Shown here: positions 11,901-22,889 of the stretch, piece after piece | How positions within the stretch are numbered: the first letter of the stretch is position 1 | Layout: every line of letters begins with the position of its first letter | Source of the DNA: Hypsibius dujardini | Taxonomy: Eukaryota > Tardigrada > Eutardigrada > Parachela > Hypsibiidae | DNA: 41,490 nucleotides | Direction of reading: 5' to 3' | Assembly: GCA_001579985.1 (NCBI GenBank) | Contig: LRSR01007031.1 | Coordinates: forward strand, 1 to 41,490 | Made by a program: the position numbers and the translations under genes | Notes under the pieces: generated by a model | What the model was told of the DNA's origin: nothing | The model's database searches: none | What the model saw: the letters and a program-made list of their open reading frames with translations, nothing else

Positions 11901-14900
11901 GGCGCCAAAGGTGCAAAGGGCGAATTGGGCGAGGATGGTCAAGTCATTTTTCCCCCATTGGTCTCGGCTAGCAAGGGAGCTAAGGGTGATCGCGGTTTGG
12001 ACGGTAGAAGTGGAGGCGTTGGTCGTGTGGGGTTGGCTGGAACTCCAGGATTCCCGGGTATGCCAGGAACATTTGGTCAAAAGGTATTGTATGGTTTATG
12101 GGTTTCAACTCCTTCCAGCACTATTTAGCCATTACACACTTTTCTTTTAGGGTGCTTCGGGTGATGATGGCAGCGCGGGCTTAGCCGGTTTACCTGGACG
12201 GCCAGGACGACCTGGAAGTAAGTGTGGTAGTAATCATTATGATCATTAATTGAGTTCATATCCATCTGAACAATTTTTGTCTTTTAGACGCTGGTGCACC
12301 TGGTCCTCCAAGCTTACAAGGTCCAGCTGGACGAAAAGGACAGCAGGGTGATCCAGGGTACCGGGCTTTACCGGGGGTTAAAGGCAGAAAGGGTTCGTAG
12401 GGAAAGTAAAAAACAACTCTCGCCATATATATTCCCATTTCACACTCTAAATTTGATTAGGTGAAGCGGGGCCAATAATCGGGTTGAATGAAATGCAACC
12501 GCCAAAGGGCGACCCTGGTCAACCCGGATTCGGTGGCAATCCGGGCTACTCAGGTACATGGATGACTCTGCTTCTTCGGCGACGACATTGAAGGGAAACT
12601 AAGAAAAACGATTTTGGCTTTTGCTTATGCATAGGCAACAAAGGCTATAAGGGTGATTCTGGATTAGCGGGGACAAATGGCTTCCCAGGCTTAGTCGGTG
12701 ACGAAGGCCCATCCGGTCCGCGTAAGTGCAGTAATATACTGTACTATACTGTATCAGTAATTTCAATCAGATGATTTCATAGATGTTTGGTTAATTTTGC
12801 AGCTGGTTACCCTGGTATTTCTGGACCCAAGGGCTTTCCTGGTGTGAGGGGAGACGATGGCTTCGTTGGTTTGCCTGGTAAGTGGTACCTTTTTTGAAAA
12901 GTATTTTTAATTTTCACAAGTATAGTTGCATATTAATATTTTCAAATTTCAGGCGCGCCAGGCAGGGTGGGACCCTCAGGGTTTCCTGGTATTAGTGGTC
13001 CCAAGGTATCTCATTAATCATCATGCAGCACCGGCATTGGCACTGTTGTAAACTCATACCGTTTCTTTCTTCAGGGTGATCGGGGTGAAGATGGCCCAAC
13101 TGTCGGTATCGATGGCACCCCTGGCCTTCCCGGTCTTCCTGGTCCGAAGGGCAGCCGTGGCGCAGCTGGCGATGACGGTCAAGCAGGTCAAGATGGTCTA
13201 GCTGGACGACGGGGTTTGAGTGGAGATGCCGGTAGGACTATTAAGTTTCAGTTAACAGTCACCAATACAGTAGATATTCCATAGCTCCCCTATTTGATTT
13301 TAGGCCGGCCTGGACAACCCGGAGCACCGGGATCTGCGGTAAGACTGTTTGACTGTGTAACAACCATGCGGCTCGAATGATTTCAAATACTGAAAGAGTA
13401 ATGTTAAGGCACTTTAATAGTAAAAAAAAGTCGCAGGCATATTAAGTTAATTGGATAAGAGCCACAAATTAAAGAATATTCAGGACAATAATAAGGGAAC
13501 GTTGAACAATTACGTCAGCGCTCGATATTAGGCGGCCTTACCCCTACCTCCCCTCTGTCAGAGCGGGTCAGTATTTTTTTTACCCCCCCCCTGAATTTCA
13601 AACGCTGATGTCAGCGCCATTGGAACCTCCTATGCGTCAAAATCTTAAATTTCCGCTTTGCGATTTCAATGCGCTGGTGAAGAAGGCATCAAGTAGATGT
13701 AGCCCCCCAAGTGACGTACCTGTTTTTCTGGTGGAGCCATTGGAACCTCTTGTCAGTACTAGTATGATACTCAAATGAAGGGAAGACTAATGGCATGCGG
13801 GTTTATAAAATGTTTCTGAAACTCACGTTTTTTCAAACTCAGAATCAAGGAAATTTTGAGATTTAAAATTGCTGACGTAATCCAAGGACAGATCCCCACC
13901 CCCTGTACGTCAGGGCTCGTCATCGATTGCTGACACGTAACCCCCTAAATTCGCTGATATAATTTTTTAACGTTCTCTAATGACAAAGAACACTTTTCAG
14001 GAGTCAAAATATTGTACTTTTCCGGCAGAACACGTTGTCTGCGAGACGTAAACGTGTAGACTAGAAAAAAAAGGTCAATGAGCTCTCTGAAGCAGTCACT
14101 TTACAATAATATGTCTTCCCTGCACAATAGGGAGCGAAAGGTGACGCTGGACAAGTTCTTGGAGCACCTGCTGGAAATAAGGGATTCGCCGGCGAGTACG
14201 GCACACCAGGTTAGACAATATTTTCCTCACATGACATAGATTTAACCTTTTTGTTTGAAGGTCGGAATGGGCTGAAAGGTGGACGGGGAACTGACGGTAT
14301 TCCCGGACCCGGGGGTCTTCGGGGTGCCAAGGGTGATGGGGGCGACGACGGCCTTCCCGGGTTGTCTGGTACTCCTGGTTTACGGGGCTTGCCTGGACCA
14401 CGAGGAAGAGACGGCACTCCCGGACCGATCGGTAATGATCTTACAATTTATTGCGGCATAACTGAAACACTGAATCTTTCAAAATGTCACATCTAGGACG
14501 CAAAGGAAAGGCTGGTGATTACGGCCAATCTGGCTCACCTGGCCAGGCTGGGTAAGCAGAGCGTGCGACATTTTATGCAAGTTTATAGGGGTGGTATGGG
14601 TTATTACAGTAATTCTATTTTGCTTAGATATCCTGGTGTTCCCGGTTTAGCTGGTCTGAAGGGAGCGAGAGGAGACCAAGGACAAGGTGGAAGTGATGGT
14701 CTGCCCGGTTTTGCCGGATCCAAGGGAGTTGCCGGAACACCAGGTGGACCCGGTCTCAGAGGCTTGCCTGGCGACAATGGTGGCGCGGGATCGCGCGGTA
14801 TTAAGGGCGATTATGGTGACGAAGGCCTTCCAGGTTAGAAAGTTTTGATGGGTTCATTTAATGTGTTCAGAAAAAGCCTTTTTTCCGTTATTGCTAACTT

Positions 14901-17900
14901 AAAGCAACACTCCTTAACTGAATCTTAGGTGTCAATGGACTTAAGGGTTTGGCGGGTGAAGAGGGTTCAGCTGGCTACCCAGGTTTACCGGGCTCCATCA
15001 CTGCCAAGGGAGCAAGGGGCGAGGGCGGTTTACCTGGACGCCCTGGTGCCGCCGGCGCTGTGGTATGACCTGTCTCTCTCGTTTAGTGTCAAATTTCCTT
15101 CATGTCAAATGGTCTGCATAGGGAGACGACGGTCATGAAGGCTTACCTGGTCAGAAGGGTCTTCGTGGCAACCCTGGGATTCCCGGAGGACCGGGTCTCG
15201 ATGGTCGTCCCGGTGGAAAAGGTTTCAAGGGAGATGAAGGCTTTACCGGACTTCCAGGTCGCCAAGGCAAACCTGGCATACAGGGAGACGGTGGATTGCC
15301 GGGAATCCCAGGTGGAAAGGGAGCAGCAGGAGAAGAAGGGGTACCTGGCTTCCCAGGATTAAAGGGAATGAGCGGAGCGTCCGGCATTCCCGGCAGACCA
15401 GGTAAAATTACTATCATTACGTAGTAGTTGAAAAGGTTGCTGTTTAATGCATCGGTTTAATGTTTGAGACAGGTCTGCCAGGACAAGCCGGGCTCGGAGG
15501 TACAATGGACCGTTTCCATGACCTGTCTGTTCGAAATTGTGCAATGTTGTAAATGACATCGTCTACTGCTTGTATGTAGGTCTTCCTGGAAGACCAGGTC
15601 AAGTTGGTGAGCCCGGCTTGCCGGGCTTGTCCGCAAAGGGAGCGCGTGGAGACGCCGGCTTCTATGGAATGCCTGGCCAATCTGGTTAGTTCATTTTCAC
15701 TAAAGAAATTTCTTCTTTAAACCAAGCACCCAATCAATTCAATCTGCTTAAGGCCTTCCCGGAGCAAAGGGAGACGAAGGATTCAGCGGCCGACCCGGTT
15801 TGCCTGGTAAGTTTTGAACATTTTGCAAGGTTTCAATCGCTACATGGCGTCCGGATAGCAAGACTGTTCCACATTTCACAGGCGCGCCTGGCAAACCTGG
15901 CTATGGTGCGCAGGGCCAAAAAGGAATGCGCGGCAACAGCGGTATGTTAAATAAATGTTTACGTACCGACACAGTGCTGCACGAGTATTTGCTGACTATT
16001 TGTCCTTGCAGGAGCTCCTGGCTTTCCCGGTAAATCGTTATTCCAATTGCCATAATGAAGCAGCACAATTATTTCTTTCCCCTTTTTTATCTCTCTAGGC
16101 AGGGGAGGACCTGTGGGTCCGCCAGGTATGCCTTTTCCCACGGGGGCTGTGTAATCATTTGGTTAATCCATTGTTTGTTGTAGGTTTCCCTGGAGCTGCA
16201 GGCCTACGAGGTGCCAAAGGAGATCAGGGTGAGATTGGCTTGCCGGCATTTGGAACGGAGGGACCCAAGGGAGAACGTGGCAGTGCGGTAAGCTTCTGCT
16301 CCGTGTCTTCATGACCTCTCGCCTTTGTGCTTTGACAAAGTATTGTGTCTTTCAGGGCCAACCGGGATTTAGCGGAGCACCTGGTCGGAAGGGCCAGTTA
16401 GGAGACGACGGCTTTTCCGGAGTTAATGGACCAAAGGGTCCTCGGTATGTCTCTGAATCTTTCCCAATTACTTGTTAAAATGAACGTTTCTGTGTGTTGC
16501 AGCGGAGACGAGGGTCTCGCTGGAAGACCTGGCACGGGTAAGTCACAAGAACAACTAAATAGTCGGGCAGCCATCAAATCCAGTAACAAAGGACCATCCC
16601 AACCTAAGAAACTCATGTTTGAAACATGCTTCGATTACTTCCAGTGACCGCCATTATAGAGTGATGCTTGGTACTGTTTCAGCTGGTTTCCAGGGTGTTA
16701 AGGGAGCTCGTGGTGAGCCTGCTCCACTCGCACAGGAGCAGCCACTCCTCCCTGCACCCAAAGGCGCCAGGGGTGACCAGGGTTACCCAGGCCAAAATGG
16801 TTTTGACGGTCAGGTTGGACTTCTAGGTAATAATGCTTCTTCTCGCAACATGGAAGGAAGGGAACCAACTTCTTACCGAATGTATTGATTTGATTTAACA
16901 GGAAATCCAGGTGTGAAGGGAGCATCTGGAGCGCCAGGGGAGAACGGAATACCCGGCAGCAACGGAGTGCCTGGTCAAAGAGGCCTTGATGGAACACCTG
17001 GAGCTCGAGGTATTTGAGTATGATGGTCTAGATTTGCCTGTATCTGCATTAATTAACCCAATCTCTTTCAGGTGCTCCCGGTCAGGTGGGTTACGAAGGG
17101 CCGGTCGGTGTGCCTGGTAAGTAGTAACTTCCTTTGCAATAAACCATACATTTTTTAATGATTAAGATGTGTTGCTTCGTAATAGGGCTACCGGGACAAG
17201 CCGGACCTCCGCCACGACCCCGAGGATTCGTGTATGCGGTGCACAGTCAGTCGCAGGAGGTTCCTCAATGCCCCGTATGTATCTTCATAGGATATACATT
17301 TATTAATATCGGTTGAGGATGATGACGATGCCTGTTGCACTTTTGCAGGGCGGAACAAGCAGACTCTGGACGGGTTATTCGCTGCTCTTTATCCAAGGAA
17401 ACGCCAAAGCGTCTGGACAAGATCTCGGTACACTTTTATAACCCTGATGGTGGAAGCGCAGTTTGACAGCTTCCTTGATAATAATAGGGGCTCCGGGAAG
17501 TTGCATGAGAAAGTTTAGCACGGCTCCCTTCATGTTCTGCTCGATCCTGAACACGTGCAACTACGCGAATCGTGCTGATTACAGCTATTGGCTCTCCACC
17601 GAAGCAGACATGCCTATGAGTACGTTACCTGAAACTTGTACATGAATAGATTTTCATTCTATCTTTTTCGGTTTCAGGTATGGAAAACATTTTTGGACAG
17701 GATATCCAAAAATATATAAGGTAAGACCGTAGCAAGGAGTGTATACCCTAATGAGTAAATTTCTTTGTTGACGACCATTTCAGCCGATGTTCCGTGTGTG
17801 AAACGGATACCCAACTCATCGCCGTCCACAGCCAGAGCGTTGTGGAACCGCAATGTCCTGGTGGTTGGGAAGCCCAGTACTCAGGATTCTCTTTTGCCAT

Positions 17901-18367
17901 GGTACGAAGACGAGATAATGTATATGAGGGATGAAAATAGTACAGTTTTCCTTCTTATAACAGCACACGGCGGCCGGAGCTGAAGGAAACGGACAAAGTC
18001 TCGCTTCCCCCGGCAGTTGCATGAGACAATTCCGCTCTTCCCCCTTTATCGAGTGCCATGGCACTGGAGGCTGTAATTACTTTGCCACCACTCTCAGCTT
18101 CTGGATGACCACACAGGAGGAATCGGAGCAGTTCCGGAAGCCGCGTCCACAGACACTCAAGGTAATTTAAGAAGAACTGCACGGACAAATAGATTTATCT
18201 GGAATTATTTGCAGGCGGGAGGTGTGCGCTCTCGAGTGAGTCGTTGTCAAGTGTGCAAACGGATATCAGGTGGGGCACAGAGACCACCGGTCAGGGAGCA
18301 GAGACCTCCTGTTCGAAGCCAGCAGCCTGGCAGAGCTCAACAGCAACAGACCGTTAGTCAAGGCTAA
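7498..18367 (+). CDS. COL4A: Type IV collagen alpha chain, 62 exons, 1,746 aa
   Basis: This encodes a basement-membrane network collagen, secreted, trimerised through its C-terminal NC1 domain and tetramerised through its N-terminal 7S region. The start at 7498 is chosen because it opens a signal peptide (Leu-rich core at residues 7-19, ending Ala-Thr-Thr-Asp-Ala-Gln). All 62 exons join without a frame break to TAA at 18365-18367; the length is close to known chains (about 1,670-1,780 aa). Domains: signal peptide 1-25, Cys-rich 7S start 28-40, interrupted Gly-X-Y helix to about 1489, NC1 about 1491-1713, then a 34-residue tail. The helix carries six RGD triplets (exons 5, 26, 34, 41, 45, 53). 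Almost all introns fall before a Gly codon (phase 0) or split it after its first base (phase 1). Introns 12, 17 and 23 use GC donors. No neighbouring head-to-head partner, the usual vertebrate COL4 arrangement, is visible upstream. Confidence 0.97.
9000..17116 (+). other. Collagen IV interrupted triple helix (exons 8-55)
   Basis: Exons: 9000-9016, 9088-9115, 9198-9232, 9359-9436, 9499-9544, 9619-9635, 9705-9741, 9806-9846, 9934-9949, 10026-10120, 10188-10304, 10376-10474, 10534-10587, 10653-10707, 10780-10824, 10888-10922, 10997-11143, 11205-11426, 11484-11526, 11598-11657, 11715-11812, 11883-12083, 12151-12217, 12288-12392, 12461-12553, 12635-12721, 12803-12877, 12953-13005, 13075-13231, 13304-13338, 14131-14209, 14261-14431, 14497-14551, 14628-14833, 14929-15062, 15122-15401, 15473-15499, 15580-15684, 15753-15806, 15882-15941, 16012-16029, 16099-16125, 16184-16287, 16356-16444, 16503-16537, 16683-16826, 16902-17009, 17072-17116. 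Gly-X-Y breaks are frequent, the longest in exons 17, 29 and 53. A Cys pair (Cys-Gly-Ile-Cys) spans exons 26/27. Only exons 20 and 46 are the 54 bp typical of fibrillar collagens. Confidence 0.93.
13495..13977. mobile_element. PIF/Harbinger-like MITE in collagen intron 37
   Basis: A 483-bp element with imperfect 26-bp terminal inverted repeats (left GGGAACGTTGAACAATTACG then TCAGCG; right end the complement of GAGAACGTTAAAAAATTATA then TCAGCG). It is flanked on both sides by TAA (13492-13494 and 13978-13980), the 3-bp target duplication typical of PIF/Harbinger. It is non-coding. Further CGTCAGCG/CTGACGTA-like motifs recur inside. It accounts for most of the 792-bp intron, by far the largest in a gene whose introns are mostly 50-130 bp. 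Confidence 0.75.
17186..18367 (+). other. Collagen IV NC1 domain and C-terminal tail (exons 56-62)
   Basis: Exons: 17186-17274, 17349-17427, 17488-17619, 17678-17720, 17784-17901, 17964-18161, 18215-18367. Two tandem C4 subdomains each contain six cysteines, 12 in all, at the canonical places (PQCP, GSCM, FC/EC, CNY, SRCxVC). The Met of the Pro-Met-Ser-Met motif (residue 1578) and the Lys of Thr-Leu-Lys-Ala-Gly (residue 1696) correspond to human Met93 and Hyl211, the sulfilimine cross-link partners. The domain normally stops a few residues after SRCQVC; here 34 more residues follow, including a tandem Gln-Arg-Pro-Pro-Val-Arg. Confidence 0.95.
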
Positions 18368-18737
18368 TTCTTCACTTCTCCAAACTTGATCATGAGGATG
18401 AGACAAGAAAGCATTTCTTTTTACTACTGCCAGTGTCGTGATACGGAAAAAACATACACTATTCAATATTCAATCTAAATAATAATTACCGTTTGTTATA
18501 CCTTGTAGGGTACGAGTACAATATCAAACTGTCGCTTCAGTCGTTTTCTGTTTTAGAATCTTTTACGCTTTCTTTATAGCTCTTTTCTGTTGTTATTTAA
18601 GGTGTTAAATAAGGGAGGCATTTGGGAGTAAAAAATCACTTCTCTAAAACCATAATCTGTTTTATTCGATTCAATTTTAAATTAACCTCGTAATGGAATT
18701 TGAGAGGCGGAGGCGGATACAAAAAGGTTGGTTCCCG
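18368..18737 (+). other. Probable collagen 3' UTR and spacer
   Basis: A/T-rich sequence after the collagen stop. No canonical AATAAA was found; TAAATAATAATTA (about 18473) and TTAAATAAGGG (about 18605) are the nearest A-rich candidates. No gene is seen. Confidence 0.45.
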
Positions 18738-18874
18738 CCAGAGGCGTAACGGACTTTTCGGGGCTAGGGCGTATGCACCCTAATTAATTCGGGCCGAACC
18801 CCCCCCCCCAAGCGGCGGCCCGAATTAATTAGGGGGCACTCGCCCTAGTGCCGCCCCCTCCGTTACGCCTCTGG
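18738..18874. mobile_element. 137-bp foldback element
   Basis: The left half (CCAGAGGCGTAACGGA, then CTAGGGCG, then CCTAATTAATTCGGGCC) is the near-exact reverse complement of the right half, with a short C-rich loop between. The arms are about 58 bp. Such a snapback MITE would form a strong hairpin in single-stranded DNA or RNA. If the collagen 3' end reads this far, it would sit in the transcript. Confidence 0.7.
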
Positions 18875-19470
18875 TTTCCGTCACGTAATGATAAAAAAGG
18901 AAAGCATGTCCCGTCTCACGCCGGTCAAAACCCATTGTCATGGAATTCCTCCTCGCCAACGACGGCTGTGCGCGAAGTTCTTTGCCATTTCAAAGTCTCA
19001 TTCAAAATCTCATTTGAATTTTTAGACTGTCAAGGAGAATTTATGAGGATAATAAAAAGATCAAGCCGTGCCATCGATCGCGAACGAGGCGCAAGATACC
19101 TTTTTCCAAAGTAAACAATAAGACACAAAAACACGATGGAAGGCAGGTCGGTTTGCAGAGTTCTGGCAAACATACTCCACGGGTTTTATGTTGAGATGGG
19201 ACAGCATGGCAAGTCCACCCCCGAGTCCAGAAGTCCACATCTCAGCCCACCAGTCACGCAGTCACGCATTTTACCTGAGCACAGTCTAAGTAGATTCGAA
19301 GGTGAATCTTGCCACATCCGAAGACCACATTCGAAGGTGAATCTTGCACATCCGTTAATTTTGTAGTGTTGGCTTGGCAATTGTCTCCTTGACATTTTCC
19401 CATCTTTTAATGGCTGTCAACCCGAATTCCGCTGATATCTCAGCTCTACGGAAACCTTTCTACGGTTAAT
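18875..19470. other. Stretch without a recognised gene; short tandem duplication
   Basis: No gene is supported. At 19296-19356 a roughly 27-bp unit beginning ATTCGAAGGTGAATCTTGC is present twice with about 6 bp between. Small open frames occur on both strands without motifs. The right part leads into the LINE relic. Confidence 0.5.
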
Positions 19471-19474
19471 TCTA

Positions 19475-22070
19475 CTGCCATTCTTTGTGAATTATGCGGT
19501 TTGAGTGCAGAAATGCAACCGGTCTCGCAAACCACCGTGGGAAGACGAAATGCCTATCAAGGCAAGGAAAAACGCACGGTCCCCCAAGGTAAAATGCTCT
19601 TACTGCGCTCTTGAGTGGCTAATGGAGTGAAGACACGTATTCGATCTGCACACCAAGAAAACAGGCCAGCGAAAAGGTAAGCAGCCATCTACCAAAAATT
19701 GTTGCACCAACCCCGAACGTCGAGATCGAAGGCGACGCGAAGAAGGAAGAGCAAATACCAGTACGAAATAATTTAGTACTGGTACTTCAATTGTCGCCTC
19801 CGTGCAGTTCAACTGTTATGGCTGGTCCACCGTTGCCATGCGCCACGCTGGTGGAGGAAGTGTTTGATTATTTTGTTGACAAATTTGAGGAGGAAAAAAA
19901 ATCAAACTCACATTGTATCCAACCGGCCAACAGCCGAAGAGCAGGAGAAGCTTGATAGCCACTTCAAGCTGGAGATGACAACCGACACTGTGCTAGAAGC
20001 AGCAAATGATATCCGCATCGACACTTCTCCCGGGCCGGACCGCGTGCGCATCGTCAAGAAAAAAGAGGTGTGTGACGTCCTTGCTGTCATCGGTACCATA
20101 ATGCTCCGCTGGTCGTACACTCCGTCCATATATCGCCGAGGCCGCACAGTCCTCGTCCCAAAAGGTAGAGACGGTAAAGATTTTCGCCCGATAACCATTT
20201 GTTCAATTGTTCGTCGTGTCATTGAGCGCGTATTGGATTCCCATTTTCGTCTGTATACGTCTGTGTCCTCCCACCAGCACGGATTTACTAGTTCCCCCGG
20301 TGTGCACGCTGCGTCTTCCATTATTGGTGGCTGTCTCAAACAAGCAAAAACCAAAAACCAAGACATATGTGTGGTCATGCTAGACGTCAGCCGTGCATTC
20401 GAAGAGGTTCCTCACAGTGACCTTGCCCGTTCTCTCGAGTCTGCCAGCCTACCGTCTTCTCTAAGGTCACTTCTGATCAATTTGGTCAGCCAAAACACCA
20501 CACAGTTGGAAGTGAACGGTTCAAAATCGCGTGTGATGCAGGTGAACAAAGGCCTTTTCCAGGGTTGTCCGTTGTCACCGTAATTGTACAATTATGTCAC
20601 TGATTTTGTCCTCCGTGAACTGTCTGAGAAAGAGGTGTCCGACGCTTACGGGTTTCAACTAAATCCAGAGCTGCCACATGTGTCAGTCGAAGGCTTCGCA
20701 GACGACCTAACTCCTGTGGGGAACACTAGAGGCAGTACCGTGATTCCTGTCAATCGTGCCAGATATCTACTTTCCGAAATAGGTCTACTTGTCAATGTCA
20801 AAAAATCTTTGGTCATCGTTCTGGAAAACGGTGTTCAAACCTCCGCCCCGCTTGACCTGCAGGACGGTACTTTAATCACCCGTGTTGACCCCTGGTGAAA
20901 AAGTACGCTATCTTGGCACGACAATGGCAGATGAACCGGCGTTCGACCCCGGCAAAATGATCGCCGAATTGAGAAATGGTTTAGAGAAGCTATGCCAGAC
21001 CAATCTGCTTCACCCAGATCAAAAACCAAGTATCATCAATCAGTTCATATGGCCTCAATTAATCCTTCCTCTACAATCGGCCCCTTTAAATACCTTACCG
21101 ATTGATTTTTTTTTAAATGTTGACCAGATTGTTCGCTCTAGTGTAAAAGATGATTGGCCTACCATCCGACACTCCGACAGGATTTTTCTACGCCCCGAAA
21201 AAGTTTAAGGGGTTGGGTGTGATGAATGCGGAATAGGAAAGTAAGCTGCAGCACATTAAGTTATGTTTCGCACTTCGAAAGGACGGTAATCCATTTGTTG
21301 CAGCCATCCGAGATCTCAGTACCGAAATTGAGGCCAGCATCGCGACGCTGGCAGTACCGCCAGACAAAATACCACCCCTCACCAACGAACTCAGTGTCCA
21401 CTGCAGTCCCGTGCTGAAACTGCGCGAAGAGAAGCGCAAACAGGAGTTCGACAAATGGGCAACTATACGGCAACGCGGCCAAGGGGTGGAGCTTTACCAA
21501 CAATGTCCGGCAGCCAACGGATGGATCTACAACCGCCACGGCCTATTGAGTTCCGAATGGATCACAGGTTTGAAGATGTTGACGAACAGCGCGGCAGTAC
21601 TAGAACTTCAGGGCAGGAGCGGGAACGGACACCTGTGCAGATCTCAGGGCTTTACAGAGATTGTAACCCTTTCACACGTCCTCGGCAAATGCCTTAAAGG
21701 TGAGCTGCATCGCAATTCTCGTCACGACAATGTTGAAAAGTCGATACGTGAAGCCCTTCGGAAAACGGGACTGGAGGTGGATAATGAAGTTCATTGCTCA
21801 GCGGACATCGTCGCCATTGACCTGGGAAGAGATTTATTGTCGATCCCACCATCCGTTTCGAGGCTAACTTGACTCAACTAGCGGAAATAGATCGGGAAAA
21901 GAAGGACATCTATGAATCCTCCCTCGTTCAGCTACATCGCGACGCACACAGGCATCACGAAATGGGAGGTCATCGGACTGCTCGTCGGTGCGCACGGAAC
22001 CATCACGGATATTTTTTGAGCATTTTCGAAAACGCTTTCACTTACCACGCGAGCTAACGAAGCAAGTTGC
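19475..22070 (+). pseudogene. R2/NeSL-type LINE with RT and restriction-like endonuclease, broken
   Basis: A remnant of a site-specific-type non-LTR retrotransposon polyprotein. In order: a possible N-terminal zinc-finger trace (Cys-x2-Cys, then His in another frame, about 19478-19560); RT fingers with Ser-Pro-Gly-Pro-Asp and Phe-Arg-Pro-Ile-Thr-Ile (about 20030-20210); the palm with Leu-Asp-Val-x-Arg-Ala-Phe and QGCPLSP (about 20380-20580); the catalytic FADDL box at 20695-20709; a thumb with Tyr-Ala-Pro-Lys-Lys-Phe-x-Gly-Leu-Gly (about 21187-21220); a CR...SHVLGKC knuckle (about 21640-21690); and the nuclease signature Asp-Pro-Thr-Ile-Arg-Phe-Glu (about 21840-21860). Breaks: TAA at 20581-20583 and frame changes near 20890, 21190 and 21830. 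The RLE endonuclease places it with R2/NeSL/Hero-like clades, not with Jockey or RTE. Confidence 0.8.
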
Positions 22071-22541
22071 CGTTTCTGTTTTGAAAGATTCTGTACACAT
22101 TCTGAATAACCACTTAACTCTGCAGCAACCTTGCCTGTAATTTTAACTGGTCGTTTTCTTCTACAAATGTAAACAAATTAACTCGAACCATCTTCCGTTT
22201 CATCTTCTTAACCCCTTTTCAACCGTTATTCCTCATTTGCTTCTGGCTGACAGTTTTTCAGTGTCCATGTGGCAACTCAATGATTTTTGAGCTGAAAAGA
22301 TTTATTTCAAATTAAGTGTTACAAGTAGATTATGTGATGCTATTTCCATCGAAAAAAAGTGCGCATACAATTTCTACAAAAATTTACTACGTGATGCTGT
22401 TAATGTCAACATCTGCCGTATCAGTTGATTAATTTATTCGGCTGTAGTCATTACTAATTCGTTTCTGTCGTTGACAAGAACCATGCAATTATTAGTAACA
22501 CCGGTGCATATATTTAAAAACGAACAAGTAAAACATCGTAA
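22071..22541. other. A/T-rich stretch without a recognised gene
   Basis: Follows the LINE relic and may include its 3' UTR. No open frame, RNA gene or clear repeat could be recognised. Confidence 0.5.
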
Positions 22542-22772
22542 TTAGTTACTAGCGTTGAGGAAGTAAAACATCTCCAGCCAGAGTTTTAAATATTCTTTCT
22601 TCATTTTGCCAGAACTGGTTGCTGTCACAAGAATATTTAGTGCCGCGAAGAGTTCTAGCGGAACTTGAGGGCCGAATTTGTCGCCGGTAATTTCCTGAAG
22701 GTCAAAGAAGTGGGGGCTAACGAGCTTTTCAATGGCGTCAGTGGTGATCATAATCGTGTAGGAATGAGTCAT
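22542..22772 (-). CDS. Hypothetical open frame, unassigned
   Basis: A 76-codon minus-strand frame starting with ATG and ending at TAG/TAA-rich sequence. It contains a basic-acidic alternating C-terminal half (Lys-Met-Lys-Lys-Glu) and no Cys, signal peptide or known motif. It sits between two LINE fragments, so it may be a mobile-element piece, a single exon or chance. Confidence 0.2.
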   Translation of the reverse strand: MTHSYTIMITTDAIEKLVSPHFFDLQEITGDKFGPQVPLELFAALNILVTATSSGKMKKEYLKLWLEMFYFLNASN

Positions 22773-22889
22773 CCTGGAAAGGGACTTGACGCACGCTTAC
22801 TTTTTTCAAATCTAAAACCCACAATGCTCAGGTAATTAGAGGGAGAAAATGAAACATGGTTTATTAGTGTTTTAGAATAATTTTAATGC

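Noticed and set aside
15151-15417. Minus-strand Pro/Gly-rich open frame that looks collagenous
   Set aside because: It is the antisense of collagen exon 43. Gly-X-Y codons (GGN CCN) read as Pro/Gly-rich on the reverse strand. The same applies at 10022-10282 and 14211-14417.
19908-20378. 156-codon minus-strand frame
   Set aside because: It lies antisense to the LINE RT domain, which has clear RT motifs on the plus strand.
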